Shown: positions 27,248 through 34,777 of the stretch, in pieces
How the letters are laid out: the number at the start of each line of letters is the position of its first letter
Numbering within the stretch: position 1 is the stretch's first letter
NCBI GenBank assembly: GCA_031267815.1
Contig: JAIRYI010000031.1
Span: 1 to 43,297, forward strand
Direction: 5' to 3'
Source of the DNA: Desulfarculales bacterium
Lineage (GTDB): Bacteria > Desulfobacterota > Desulfarculia > Desulfarculales > Desulfarculaceae
DNA: 43,297 bases
Program-made: the position numbers and the translations under genes
Notes under the pieces: generated by a model
Databases searched by the model: none
Told to the model about the DNA's origin: nothing
The model's input: only the letters and a program-made list of their open reading frames with translations

Positions 27248-29086
27248 ATGTGTGGTATTATCGGATATCTTGGGCCTAATGACGCGGTCCAGGTAATTAT
27301 TGAAGGCTTGCGCCGCCTGGAATACCGCGGATATGACTCCGCCGGTCTGGCTTTAGTGGGACAAAATGAATTTATTGTTAAAAGAGCGCAAGGAAAATTA
27401 AACGGCCTGGTGGAAAAATTCACCCTAAGTCCGGCCCAGGGGCATTTGGGTATGGGTCATACCCGCTGGGCCACCCATGGCCGGCCCTCGGAAATCAATG
27501 CTCACCCTCATCTGGCCAAAGATGTGGCGGTGGTGCATAATGGAATTATTGAAAACTACCAGGAATTGAAAAACGAACTTAGCGCCTTGGGCGCGGTTTT
27601 TCATTCAGAGACAGACACCGAATGTGTAGCCCATTTAATACAATATTATCTGGATAATGGCGCTCAGGATTTGAGTCAGGCCCTGCGCCAGGCCTTGGGC
27701 CGAATCCGGGGTTCTTATGCTTTGGTAGTTCTGGACCGCCGCCACCCTGATTTATTGGTGGGAGCGCGCAAAGATTCTCCTTTAGTTCTGGGCTTGGGCC
27801 AGGCGGAGAATGAATTTTTCCTGGCTTCGGACATTCCCGCCTTTTTAAGCTACAGTAAAAGAGTGGTTTTTCTGCATGACAATGACCTTGTAGTCATAAA
27901 AAATAACAGCTATCAGATCCTGGACATTGACGGCAATTCTCAAACCCGCCCTGTTGAGACCATAACTTGGACTCCCGCTATGGCGGAAAAAGCCGGATTT
28001 GCCCATTTTATGCAAAAAGAAATTTTTGAACAGCCCCGGGCCTTAACCGATACCCTGGCCGGTTGCATCAAAGCGGGCAGTGAAGATATTTATCTGCCGG
28101 AACTGGAAAATACAGGCTTGCGCCTCCAGGAAGCGCGGCGCTTGATCCTCCTGGCCTGCGGCACCAGTTATCATGCTTCGCTGGTGGGGAAATTCATGAT
28201 CGAAGCATTGGCTAAAATTCCCGTGGAAGTCGATCTCGGTTCTGAATTCCGCTATCGCGACCCTTTAGTGGATAAAAATGATATAGCGGTGGCTATAAGT
28301 CAATCCGGCGAAACGGCTGATACCCTGGCCGCGCTCCGGGAGGCAAAACGCAAAGGGGCTCAGGGAATAGCCGTATGCAATGTTCTGGGGTCAACTTTGA
28401 CCAGAGAAGTGGCAGGAGTGATTTATACTCATGCCGGCCCGGAAATTGGAGTTGCCTCCACCAAAGCCTTCACCACTCAGCTTTTGGCCTTATATATGCT
28501 GGCTGTCTATCTGGGGAGGCAGCGGCAAATAATCGATACCCGGCAAGCCCGCCTTCTGACCCGGCAGCTCAGTCTTTTGCCGGGTCTGGTGCAAACCGTA
28601 CTGGCTCAGGAACCGGCTGTCAGAGAGATAGCCGAACGGTTTTTCCAAGCCAGGGATTTTTTATTCCTGGGACGCGGGCCTTGTTATCCTATTGCCCTGG
28701 AAGGCGCGCTCAAGCTCAAAGAAATAAGTTATATTCATGCCGAAGGCTATGCCGCCGGGGAAATGAAACACGGCCCGATTGCTCTTATTGATGATAAAAT
28801 GCCGGTGGTGGTGCTGGCCAACCAAAACCAGGTGCTGGAAAAAGTTATATCCAATATCCAGGAAGTGCGGGCCAGGGCAGGCAAAGTGATAGTGGTGGCG
28901 GAAGCTGATAATTTATCCGCCCTGGAAATGGCTGACGCCGCCATTGTTGTACCCGCGGTTGACCCTTGGCTGGCGCCCATTATCATGACTGTTCCCCTGC
29001 AACTCCTGGCCTACCATGTGGCGGTCTTGCGCGGCACCGATGTGGACCAACCCCGCAATCTGGCCAAAAGCGTTACCGTGGAATAG
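27248..29086 (+). CDS. glmS: Glutamine-fructose-6-phosphate aminotransferase (isomerizing)
   Basis: A 612-residue enzyme making glucosamine-6-phosphate, the first step towards UDP-GlcNAc. The N-terminal nucleophile is Cys2 (MCGIIGYLG), followed by the glutamine amidotransferase motifs GYDSAG, GHTRWATHG and VVHNGIIENY. Two SIS sugar-isomerase domains follow (LLACGTSYHASLVGKF, ISQSGETADTLAAL, THAGPEIGVASTKAFTTQ, then FLFLGRGPCYPIALEGALKLKEISYIHAEGYAAGEMKHGPIALID). The C-terminus PRNLAKSVTVE is the conserved active-site tail. Its ATG touches the stop codon of the glmU-like gene, so the two amino-sugar enzymes are made together. Confidence 0.98.
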   Translation: MCGIIGYLGPNDAVQVIIEGLRRLEYRGYDSAGLALVGQNEFIVKRAQGKLNGLVEKFTLSPAQGHLGMGHTRWATHGRPSEINAHPHLAKDVAVVHNGIIENYQELKNELSALGAVFHSETDTECVAHLIQYYLDNGAQDLSQALRQALGRIRGSYALVVLDRRHPDLLVGARKDSPLVLGLGQAENEFFLASDIPAFLSYSKRVVFLHDNDLVVIKNNSYQILDIDGNSQTRPVETITWTPAMAEKAGFAHFMQKEIFEQPRALTDTLAGCIKAGSEDIYLPELENTGLRLQEARRLILLACGTSYHASLVGKFMIEALAKIPVEVDLGSEFRYRDPLVDKNDIAVAISQSGETADTLAALREAKRKGAQGIAVCNVLGSTLTREVAGVIYTHAGPEIGVASTKAFTTQLLALYMLAVYLGRQRQIIDTRQARLLTRQLSLLPGLVQTVLAQEPAVREIAERFFQARDFLFLGRGPCYPIALEGALKLKEISYIHAEGYAAGEMKHGPIALIDDKMPVVVLANQNQVLEKVISNIQEVRARAGKVIVVAEADNLSALEMADAAIVVPAVDPWLAPIIMTVPLQLLAYHVAVLRGTDVDQPRNLAKSVTVE

Positions 29087-29108
29087 AAAGCCTGTCACCC
29101 CCGGCCCT

Positions 29109-29131
29109 GTAAGGGCGACCCGCGCCCCTAC
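29109..29131. repeat. Hairpin of the GGGGCG/CGCCCC intergenic family, copy 1
   Basis: GTAAGGGCG (29109-29117) pairs with CGCCCCTAC (29123-29131) with one mismatch across a 5-base loop. Related hairpins lie at 29355-29379 and 40519-40546. Confidence 0.55.
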
Positions 29132-29140
29132 TGAGGACAG

Positions 29141-29266
29141 GTGCAAACGGCAGATTTCCGGCCCCAAAAGGGGGGATAAAAACCAACCCCCTTAACGGGG
29201 GGGTTTGGGGGGTAAATCATGGTTTTGTTTTTCAGCCGCTTGAAAGGCATAAAATCAAATCTTTCC
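29141..29266. repeat. Intergenic repeat unit, copy A
   Basis: Begins with GTGCAAACGGCAGATTTCCG (29141-29160), extended by GCCCC, and contains AAATCATGGTTTTGTTTTTC (29214-29233), extended by AGCCG, ending in AAATCAAATCTTTCC. Both 25-base blocks recur exactly in copy B about 297 bases further on. The middle is diverged and here holds three long G-runs (6, 7 and 6 G at 29170-29175, 29197-29203 and 29207-29212). Confidence 0.75.
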
Positions 29267-29316
29267 TTCGGGAATGCCCGAAGGCCCCCCTTGCCGGCCG
29301 CGGCCGGCAAAAGGGG
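29265..29316. repeat. Two adjacent strong hairpins, one a 20-base perfect palindrome
   Basis: CCTTCGGG (29265-29272) pairs perfectly with CCCGAAGG (29277-29284) over a 4-base loop. Directly after, a perfect 20-base palindrome at 29291-29310 (TTGCCGGCCG and its complement) is flanked by CCCCC and AAGGGG, which can extend the stem. Confidence 0.75.
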
Positions 29317-29354
29317 CGAAGAGAAAGAAAATAATCATCCAACAATAACCCTGT

Positions 29355-29379
29355 AGGGGCGGCGAGCCTCACCGCCCCT
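29355..29379. repeat. Hairpin of the GGGGCG/CGCCCC intergenic family, copy 2
   Basis: AGGGGCGG (29355-29362) pairs perfectly with CCGCCCCT (29372-29379) over a 9-base loop, preceded by CTGT as in copy 1. Confidence 0.6.
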
Positions 29380-29438
29380 TAGTCCGGTTGCGGGCGCGAA
29401 TGCCGCCCTTACATTGGGAAAATAAAAATTTCGGCCGG

Positions 29439-29570
29439 GTGCAAACGGCAGATTTCCGGCCCCTCAAGCGGCTTAAAAACAAACACCTTTAAAGGATGGG
29501 TAGGGCGGGAAATCATGGTTTTGTTTTTCAGCCGTCTGAAAGGCGTGGAAAATAAAAATCAAATCTTTCC
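29439..29570. repeat. Intergenic repeat unit, copy B
   Basis: Second copy of the unit at 29141-29266: the two 25-base blocks recur at 29439-29463 and 29510-29534, and the end AAATCAAATCTTTCC at 29556-29570. Between them it contains GCTTAAAAACAAACA (29471-29485), a 15-mer also found at 40545-40559. Confidence 0.75.
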
Positions 29571-29583
29571 TCTGGGGCGGGTA

Positions 29584-29618
29584 AAAAATAAACCCACCAA
29601 AAAGGCGGGCTTATTTTT
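29584..29618. terminator. Bidirectional terminator between glmS and tsaC
   Basis: An A-rich left arm ending ATAAACCCACC pairs with GGCGGGCTTAT and a T-run, with two mismatches and a 5-base loop. The T-run follows on the plus strand and its A-run mirror gives a T-run on the minus strand, so it can stop transcription from both converging genes. Confidence 0.7.
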
Positions 29619-29788
29619 GACTATTTGGTCAAAAAAATAATATCTTGCCCCTCTTTTCTTTTCTCTCTCCTCCCGATAAGAGTATTTTCAAGATAAAAAT
29701 GCTATTTTATTTTCGGAAAAATACAATAATTTAAGATTAGTCCAAAATATTTCACTTCTGTCCCGCTTGCCTCGGAGCGGTTTATTTT

Positions 29789-30439
29789 TTACCCGCAAAT
29801 CCAAGATGAAGGCAAAATTATGGGTCCGGAACGAAGAATTTTGAAGGGAGGGCCCAGGCGCAGATCCACGATTGTACTGGCCGGGCCGCCGGGGCAAAGA
29901 CCGCCGTCCAGAAAAATATCCGCCGCCGCGGCCAGGATTGGATCAATTTCCCTTCCGTCGCGGCAGGCCGGCTGTCCGGTCATATTGGCGCTGGTGGAAG
30001 TTACAGCCCGGCCCAGGCCTTGCGCCAGGGCGGAGGCCAGAGGCAGTGAGGACACCCGCAAAGCTACTCCGGAACAGCCGCCCTCCCGCGCCGGCGGAGA
30101 AAGCAGGGCCGCGGCCAGCCCGCGGCGCGCGGGTAAAACCAAAGTCAGGGGGCCGGGCCAGAAACGGGCGGTTATCTCCCCATACAATTGCGGCGTCTCT
30201 TTACTTTCCAGAAGAGGAGATATCTGAGCCGGTCCGGCGGCGATAAGCGGTAAACTGTGACCTGACCGGCGCCGCTTTAAGGCCAGCACCTTCTCCAGGG
30301 CATGGGAATTAGCCGCGTCCGCGCCCAGGGCATAAAAAGTTTCCGTAGGATAGATTATCACCCCTCCCCGGGCCAGAGCGGCAACCGCTTTTTCCAGCGC
30401 GGAAGAATCCGGTACTGCCGGGTCAATTTTTATCCGCAT
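29789..30439 (-). CDS. tsaC: Threonylcarbamoyl-AMP synthase (Sua5/YciO/YrdC family)
   Basis: A 216-residue protein with the YrdC fold: GGVIIYPTETFYALGADAAN, LKRRRSGHSLPLIA, RFWPGPLTLVLPA, VALRVSS and VTSTSANMTGQPA. The enzyme makes threonylcarbamoyl-AMP from threonine, bicarbonate and ATP for the universal t6A37 tRNA modification. Some family members (YciO) are less active, so the pathway role is probable rather than certain. It starts one base after the stop of the purD-purE fusion and is the last gene of this minus-strand unit. Length fits TsaC rather than the longer Sua5. Confidence 0.88.
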   Translation of the reverse strand: MRIKIDPAVPDSSALEKAVAALARGGVIIYPTETFYALGADAANSHALEKVLALKRRRSGHSLPLIAAGPAQISPLLESKETPQLYGEITARFWPGPLTLVLPARRGLAAALLSPPAREGGCSGVALRVSSLPLASALAQGLGRAVTSTSANMTGQPACRDGREIDPILAAAADIFLDGGLCPGGPASTIVDLRLGPPFKILRSGPIILPSSWICG

Positions 30440-30440
30440 C

Positions 30441-32189
30441 TCAGGCCAGGGCGGGTGCTGCCAAAATATTTCGGGCCGCTTCCCGGCGGGCTTCCAATAA
30501 TCTCTGCGTCAAACCGGAATCTTGCAAAGCCAGAATATGAGCGGCCAAAAATCCGGCGTTGCGCGCTCCTCCCGCCCCTATGGCGACAGTGGCGACAGGG
30601 ATGCCCGGCGGCATTTGCACGGTAGCCAGGAGAGCGTCCAACCCTGACAGGGGAGAGGAGTCAATGGGCACTCCGATAACCGGCAGCAAAGTATTGGCCG
30701 CCGCCACTCCCGCCAGGTGAGCCGCCCACCCGGCCCCGGCTATGATTACCTTCAAGCCCCGCGCCGCCGCTCCCCTGACATAGCGCAGGGTCTCCTCCGG
30801 GGTCCGGTGGGCGGAAAGGATTTTAGTTTCGCTGGCAATTTGTAATTGCTCCAAAACATCCCGCGCTCCTTTCATAACTTCCCAATCGGAAGCTGATCCC
30901 ATAATGATGCCCACTAAAATTCTGCCGAACGCCCGGCGGCCGATATCGCGGCGGTAATGCATGCCTTCAAAATTTATGCTGTTTATAGCGGTATACACTT
31001 TGCTTAAAGCCAGGGATAAATCTTCCGCCCGGGCGCATACCCCAAGGACTCTTCCTCCCTGGCTGACCGGCATGCCGTCACGCATGGCAATGCCGGCGTA
31101 AAACAGTTCAACATCCTCATCAAAAGACGAATCCAGTCCGCTGATAATCTGACCGGCGGCATAAGCGCCGGGATAGCCTTGGGCACACAGCACCACACAG
31201 GCGCTGGCCTGGCTGCTCCAGCGCGCGCTGTGTTTATCCAGCCCGCCTTCAGCCACGGCCAGCAGAATTTCGGCCAAATCAGACTCCAGTCGTAAAAGAA
31301 GAGGCTGGCATTCCGGATCGCCAAAGCGGACATTGTATTCCAGGACATTGATCCGGCCGTCAGGAGTTATCATAAGGCCGGCATAGAGAATGCCCTGAAA
31401 AGGATGCCCTTCCTGAGCCAGACCTCTGATTAACGGGTAAACGGTCTGATCCAGAGCCTGCTTCTGGAGTTCGGAGCTTAAGACCGGAGCGGGCGAATAG
31501 GCGCCCATGCCGCCCGTATTGGGGCCGGTGTCGCCTTCTCCCACAGCTTTATGATCCTGAGTGGGCGGCATGGGGATAACCGTCTGACCGTCGCAGAATA
31601 CCAAAAAACTGGCTTCTTCACCTTGCAGCCACTCTTCAATTATTACCGTTTCCCCCGCCGCGCCGAATACTTTTCGGCACATAAGTTCATTCAAGGCCAG
31701 CAAGGCTTCTTCCTGGCCGCGGCACAGATATACTCCCTTGCCTCCCGCCAGTCCGTCAGCCTTGACCACCAGCGGCCGGGAATTGGTTTTGACATAACTT
31801 TCCGCCCGCTCATAGCGGTCAAATATCTGATAAGCGGCAGTCGGTATGCCGAAGCGCGTCATCGCTTTTTTACTGAAAGCCTTGGAACCTTCCATCTGGG
31901 CGGCATAAGCGCCGGGGCCGGCCAGCAAAAGCCCATGCTCCCGGAACAAGTCGGCAATGCCCAGGCACAGAGGCAGTTCCGGGCCCACTACCGTTAAATC
32001 CACTTTCTCCTCCAGCGCCAGGCGCAACAGGCCTGCGAGATCATCTATTGCCACAGAGCGGCAAACTCCAATCTTTGCTATTCCAGGATTGCCGGGGGCG
32101 CAAATAACTTGCCCCACCCGGTGGCTCTGGGCCAGTTTCCAGACCAGAGCATGTTCCCTCCCTCCGCTGCCTATGACAAGAATTTTCAT
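30441..32189 (-). CDS. purD-purE: Fused PurD-PurE: phosphoribosylamine-glycine ligase / AIR carboxymutase
   Basis: A 582-residue single open frame carrying two enzymes of purine synthesis. Residues 1 to about 420 are PurD (GAR synthetase): [19 protein letters not shown], then ATP-grasp segments such as [42 protein letters not shown], and the usual PurD end [12 protein letters not shown]. From residue 423 a complete PurE follows without linker: [25 protein letters not shown] (catalytic His), [33 protein letters not shown] and [15 protein letters not shown]. PurE converts N5-CAIR to CAIR. Its loop has Trp and Ala where the family usually has Gly and Pro (GGAAHLPG). No PurK partner is adjacent. 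Gap to purH upstream is 72 bases. Confidence 0.93.
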   Translation of the reverse strand: MKILVIGSGGREHALVWKLAQSHRVGQVICAPGNPGIAKIGVCRSVAIDDLAGLLRLALEEKVDLTVVGPELPLCLGIADLFREHGLLLAGPGAYAAQMEGSKAFSKKAMTRFGIPTAAYQIFDRYERAESYVKTNSRPLVVKADGLAGGKGVYLCRGQEEALLALNELMCRKVFGAAGETVIIEEWLQGEEASFLVFCDGQTVIPMPPTQDHKAVGEGDTGPNTGGMGAYSPAPVLSSELQKQALDQTVYPLIRGLAQEGHPFQGILYAGLMITPDGRINVLEYNVRFGDPECQPLLLRLESDLAEILLAVAEGGLDKHSARWSSQASACVVLCAQGYPGAYAAGQIISGLDSSFDEDVELFYAGIAMRDGMPVSQGGRVLGVCARAEDLSLALSKVYTAINSINFEGMHYRRDIGRRAFGRILVGIIMGSASDWEVMKGARDVLEQLQIASETKILSAHRTPEETLRYVRGAAARGLKVIIAGAGWAAHLAGVAAANTLLPVIGVPIDSSPLSGLDALLATVQMPPGIPVATVAIGAGGARNAGFLAAHILALQDSGLTQRLLEARREAARNILAAPALA

Positions 32190-32261
32190 ATCGCATCCTT
32201 ATTTATAGTATATTTTTATTATTTAATAACATAATACCGGCTGAAAACCGGCAAAAATATT

Positions 32262-32870
32262 TTAGCTGTAAGCAGCCGCCTGGGCCTGCATATATTCGGC
32301 AATAGCGCCATCGTAAAGCTGAGTCAGACGAAAGGCCTTGGCCGCCAGTTTGAGCCGGCTGGGCAAAGACACTCTGCTTTGATTGTCCTGGAGTTCTTTT
32401 AAAATCCCGGGGTAGTCGGCCGGATCGGTCAGCACGGTCACCCATTGGCAGTTTTTGGCGGCGGCGCGGATGAGGCAGGGGCCGCCGATATCAATGTTTT
32501 CCACTGCCTCCGCCAAGTCGCTGTCCGCTTTAGTGGCGGCTTCGTGAAAACGGTAAAGGTTGACGCAGACTAAATCAATAGAGACAATATTATGGGCGAG
32601 CATTTGCTCCCCATGGCTTTTCAGGCCGCGTCTGGCCAGGATGCCGCCGTGAATGCGCGGATGCAGCGTTTTGACCCGTCCATCCAGTATTTCGGGGAAA
32701 CCGGTCACCTCCGCCACGTCTTTAACTTTCACTTCCCCGTGGCGTAAAGTCTGGGCTGTGCCCCCGGTTGAAATCAACTCAATCCCCAGCCGGCTCAATC
32801 CCCGGGCCAATTCCAAAATCCCGCTCTTGTCAGTAACGCTTAACAAGGCCCGCTTTATTTGTTCACTCAT
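32262..32870 (-). CDS. purH: IMP cyclohydrolase, PurH N-terminal domain only
   Basis: A 202-residue protein matching the N-terminal (MGS-like) half of PurH: RALLSVTDKSGILELARGL, LISTGGTAQTLR, VTGFPEILDGRVKTLHPRIHGGIL, IDLVCVNLYRF and ENIDIGGPCLIRAAAKN. This domain closes FAICAR to IMP, the last purine step. Bifunctional PurH is about 520 residues. The AICAR formyltransferase half is absent and the frame ends normally, followed by the purD-purE fusion. Stand-alone cyclohydrolases with a separate formyltransferase are known in deltaproteobacteria such as Desulfovibrio. It is the first gene of a three-gene minus-strand unit with purDE and tsaC. Confidence 0.9.
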   Translation of the reverse strand: MSEQIKRALLSVTDKSGILELARGLSRLGIELISTGGTAQTLRHGEVKVKDVAEVTGFPEILDGRVKTLHPRIHGGILARRGLKSHGEQMLAHNIVSIDLVCVNLYRFHEAATKADSDLAEAVENIDIGGPCLIRAAAKNCQWVTVLTDPADYPGILKELQDNQSRVSLPSRLKLAAKAFRLTQLYDGAIAEYMQAQAAAYS

Positions 32871-33005
32871 AACCGCCCTTTCCTTAACCTGTTTATATTA
32901 CCGCAGACCTTGGCCGCATACCGGCAAAGTGCAACTTTCTTTATTAACAAATCCTGCGTCATTGGGCAATAGCCGCGCTAAAGAGCAGCAAAAACCTTCT
33001 CTTAC

Positions 33006-33034
33006 TTGACCGATAGCGCTCCCGGTATTAGACT
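33006..33034 (+). promoter_or_regulatory. Candidate promoter for the HD protein-ddl unit
   Basis: TTGACC (33006-33011) and TAGACT (33029-33034) are 17 bases apart, 69 bases before the start codon. The -35 is good and the -10 weak. Confidence 0.35.
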
Positions 33035-33103
33035 TCTTCCCATATATCTGGGCCGGAAGTCAAAATATGATATTTTATACAAGGTCAGCCACGGGAAAAA
33101 GCC

Positions 33104-33691
33104 ATGCCCCCTCTTACTCCTGAATTACCCAGCCGCACCGTGATCATGCGGCTGTGGGATCGCTATGGCATGCTGCCCAATATCAAAAATCACTCTTTCC
33201 AGGTGTGCAACGTGGCCCTCACCCTCTGGCAATGGCTGGGGGAAAATAATTATTACCTTAACCGGGATATGGTGGAAAGCGGCGCTCTGCTCCATGATGT
33301 GGCCAAGGCCTATTGTTTGGACAAACCCCATCTCTCCCATAATCTGGAAGGGGAGCGGATCGTGGCGGAAGCCGGATACCCGGAGCTGGGTTTGTTAGTG
33401 GCCCGTCATGTCAATTTACCGGAGGATCAGCCTCTGGATGAGACTTTACTGGTATTCTACGCGGACAAACGGGTGGTGGGCGACAAAATTGTCAGCGTCA
33501 AAAAGCGCTATCAATATGTATATAAAGTTTACGGACAAAACAGTGAAGAAGGGATAGCCCGGATCCGTTACGATGAAAATCGCTCTTATGAAGTGGAAAA
33601 ACAAATCTTCAGGCATATTTGCGGACGACAGCCTGAAGATTTATGTCACATCAGGTCTTTTAATATTATTAACAAGGAGCCGGCATGCTGA
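33104..33691 (+). CDS. HD-domain phosphohydrolase of unknown substrate
   Basis: A 195-residue protein with one HD domain: His30 in NHSFQVCNVAL, the paired metal ligands His64-Asp65 in GALLHDVAKAY, then VARHVNLP and a late Asp in VFYADKRVVGDKIVS. The HDIG-like pattern indicates a metal-dependent phosphohydrolase; similar small proteins are often annotated as tRNA CCA-adding-enzyme-associated or YqeK-like. The substrate cannot be read from the sequence. Its stop overlaps the start of ddl by 7 bases, so the two are probably co-translated. The gene begins a plus-strand run divergent from purH. Confidence 0.75.
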   Translation: MPPLTPELPSRTVIMRLWDRYGMLPNIKNHSFQVCNVALTLWQWLGENNYYLNRDMVESGALLHDVAKAYCLDKPHLSHNLEGERIVAEAGYPELGLLVARHVNLPEDQPLDETLLVFYADKRVVGDKIVSVKKRYQYVYKVYGQNSEEGIARIRYDENRSYEVEKQIFRHICGRQPEDLCHIRSFNIINKEPAC

Positions 33692-34629
33692 CAATCGCGG
33701 TGCTGTCCGGGGGCACGTCCGGGGAACGGGAGATATCCCTGCAATCAGGGGCGGAAGTTCTGGCCGCGCTGGATCCGCGGCGCTATAAAGTAATAGCCCT
33801 TGATCCCAGGGTTGATCTGGCCCGCTTGGTGGAGTTGGCGCCCAGCCTGGATATGGCTTTGGTAATTATGCACGGCCGGGGAGGCGAAGACGGCTGCCTG
33901 CAGGGTCTTTTGGATCTTTTGGGCGTCCCCTACCAGTGTTCTGGGGTTTTAGGTTGCGCCTTGGCTATGAATAAAGTCCTAAGTAAAGTAATTTATCGTA
34001 CAAAAGAGCTGCCTGTGGCGGCAGATATTGTCCTGCATCGCGGCCAGGTAGCCCAAGCGGAGCATTTGATCAGCACTCATCTCGGCTGGCCGGCGGTGGT
34101 GAAACCGGCTAACGAAGGTTCCAGTTTGGGGGTGAGCATTGTCCATAATGAGCAAGAACTGACCGCTGCCTTGGAATTGGCCTTTACCCTGGATGAGTTA
34201 ATTTTGGTGGAAGAATTTTTAAATGGCCTGGAAGTAACCGCCGCGGTATTGGGCAACCGCGATTTATGGGCGTTGCCTCTGGTAGAAATTGTGCCTCCGC
34301 CCCGGTCTTTTTTCGATTTTACGGCCAAATACAGCGGCCTCAGCCAGGAAATATGCCCGGCCCGTATTTCCGGCCGGACGGGCGAACTCATCCAGGATAT
34401 GGCTATCCGCGCCCATCAGGCCCTGCAGCTAAAAGGGTATTCACGTTCGGATTTTATCCTGCACGCGGATAAGGGGCCGATTTTGCTGGAAACCAATCCG
34501 ATTCCCGGCATGACCGCGGGCAGCCTCCTGCCCCTGGCGGCCCGCAGCGCCGGTTTGAGTTTCAGTCAATTGCTGGACAAACTTATCGAACTAGCCCTGG
34601 AAAGCGAAACCGGCGCCAAACGCGGATAA
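33685..34629 (+). CDS. ddl: D-alanine-D-alanine ligase
   Basis: A 314-residue ATP-grasp enzyme that joins two D-alanines for the peptidoglycan stem peptide. Visible motifs: VLSGGTSGEREISLQSG at the N-terminus, MHGRGGEDGCLQGLLDLLGVPYQCSG, VVKPANEGSSLGVSIV (ATP binding), and LLETNPIPGMTAGSLLPLAA near the end, the metal and substrate loop. The usual HGxxGEDG is present as HGRGGEDG. Length is typical for the DdlB type. It overlaps the HD-domain gene by 7 bases. The cell wall genes murC and murB, its frequent partners, are not here. Confidence 0.94.
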   Translation: MLTIAVLSGGTSGEREISLQSGAEVLAALDPRRYKVIALDPRVDLARLVELAPSLDMALVIMHGRGGEDGCLQGLLDLLGVPYQCSGVLGCALAMNKVLSKVIYRTKELPVAADIVLHRGQVAQAEHLISTHLGWPAVVKPANEGSSLGVSIVHNEQELTAALELAFTLDELILVEEFLNGLEVTAAVLGNRDLWALPLVEIVPPPRSFFDFTAKYSGLSQEICPARISGRTGELIQDMAIRAHQALQLKGYSRSDFILHADKGPILLETNPIPGMTAGSLLPLAARSAGLSFSQLLDKLIELALESETGAKRG

Positions 34630-34777
34630 AATTATTGAATGCCCTTCCGGATTTTAAAATTCTTCCCAATAACTATTGCAAATGATTTATATTTAATACA
34701 AACTATTGCCAGACGCGTTTAAAAATATTATTATATTAAGAATAAACCAATCTTTTATTTTTTAATTAAGCGCAATT

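Larger units (their letters stand above)
29087..29788. other. Gene-free 700-base convergent intergenic region rich in repeats and hairpins
   Basis: No gene was recognised between the converging glmS and tsaC ends. The first 530 bases hold two diverged copies of a 130-base unit, at least four strong hairpins and a cluster of long G-runs, which are annotated separately. The end of the region (29619-29788) is AT-rich and featureless. Confidence 0.7.

Noticed and set aside
26504-29086. Frameshift that separated a GlmU acetyltransferase domain
   Set aside because: The next base after the glmU stop begins a complete glmS, so no remnant of the beta-helix domain is present in any frame.
29087-29640. 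CRISPR array
   Set aside because: Only two long, imperfect units with unequal interior sequence are present; there are no regular short repeats, spacers or cas genes.
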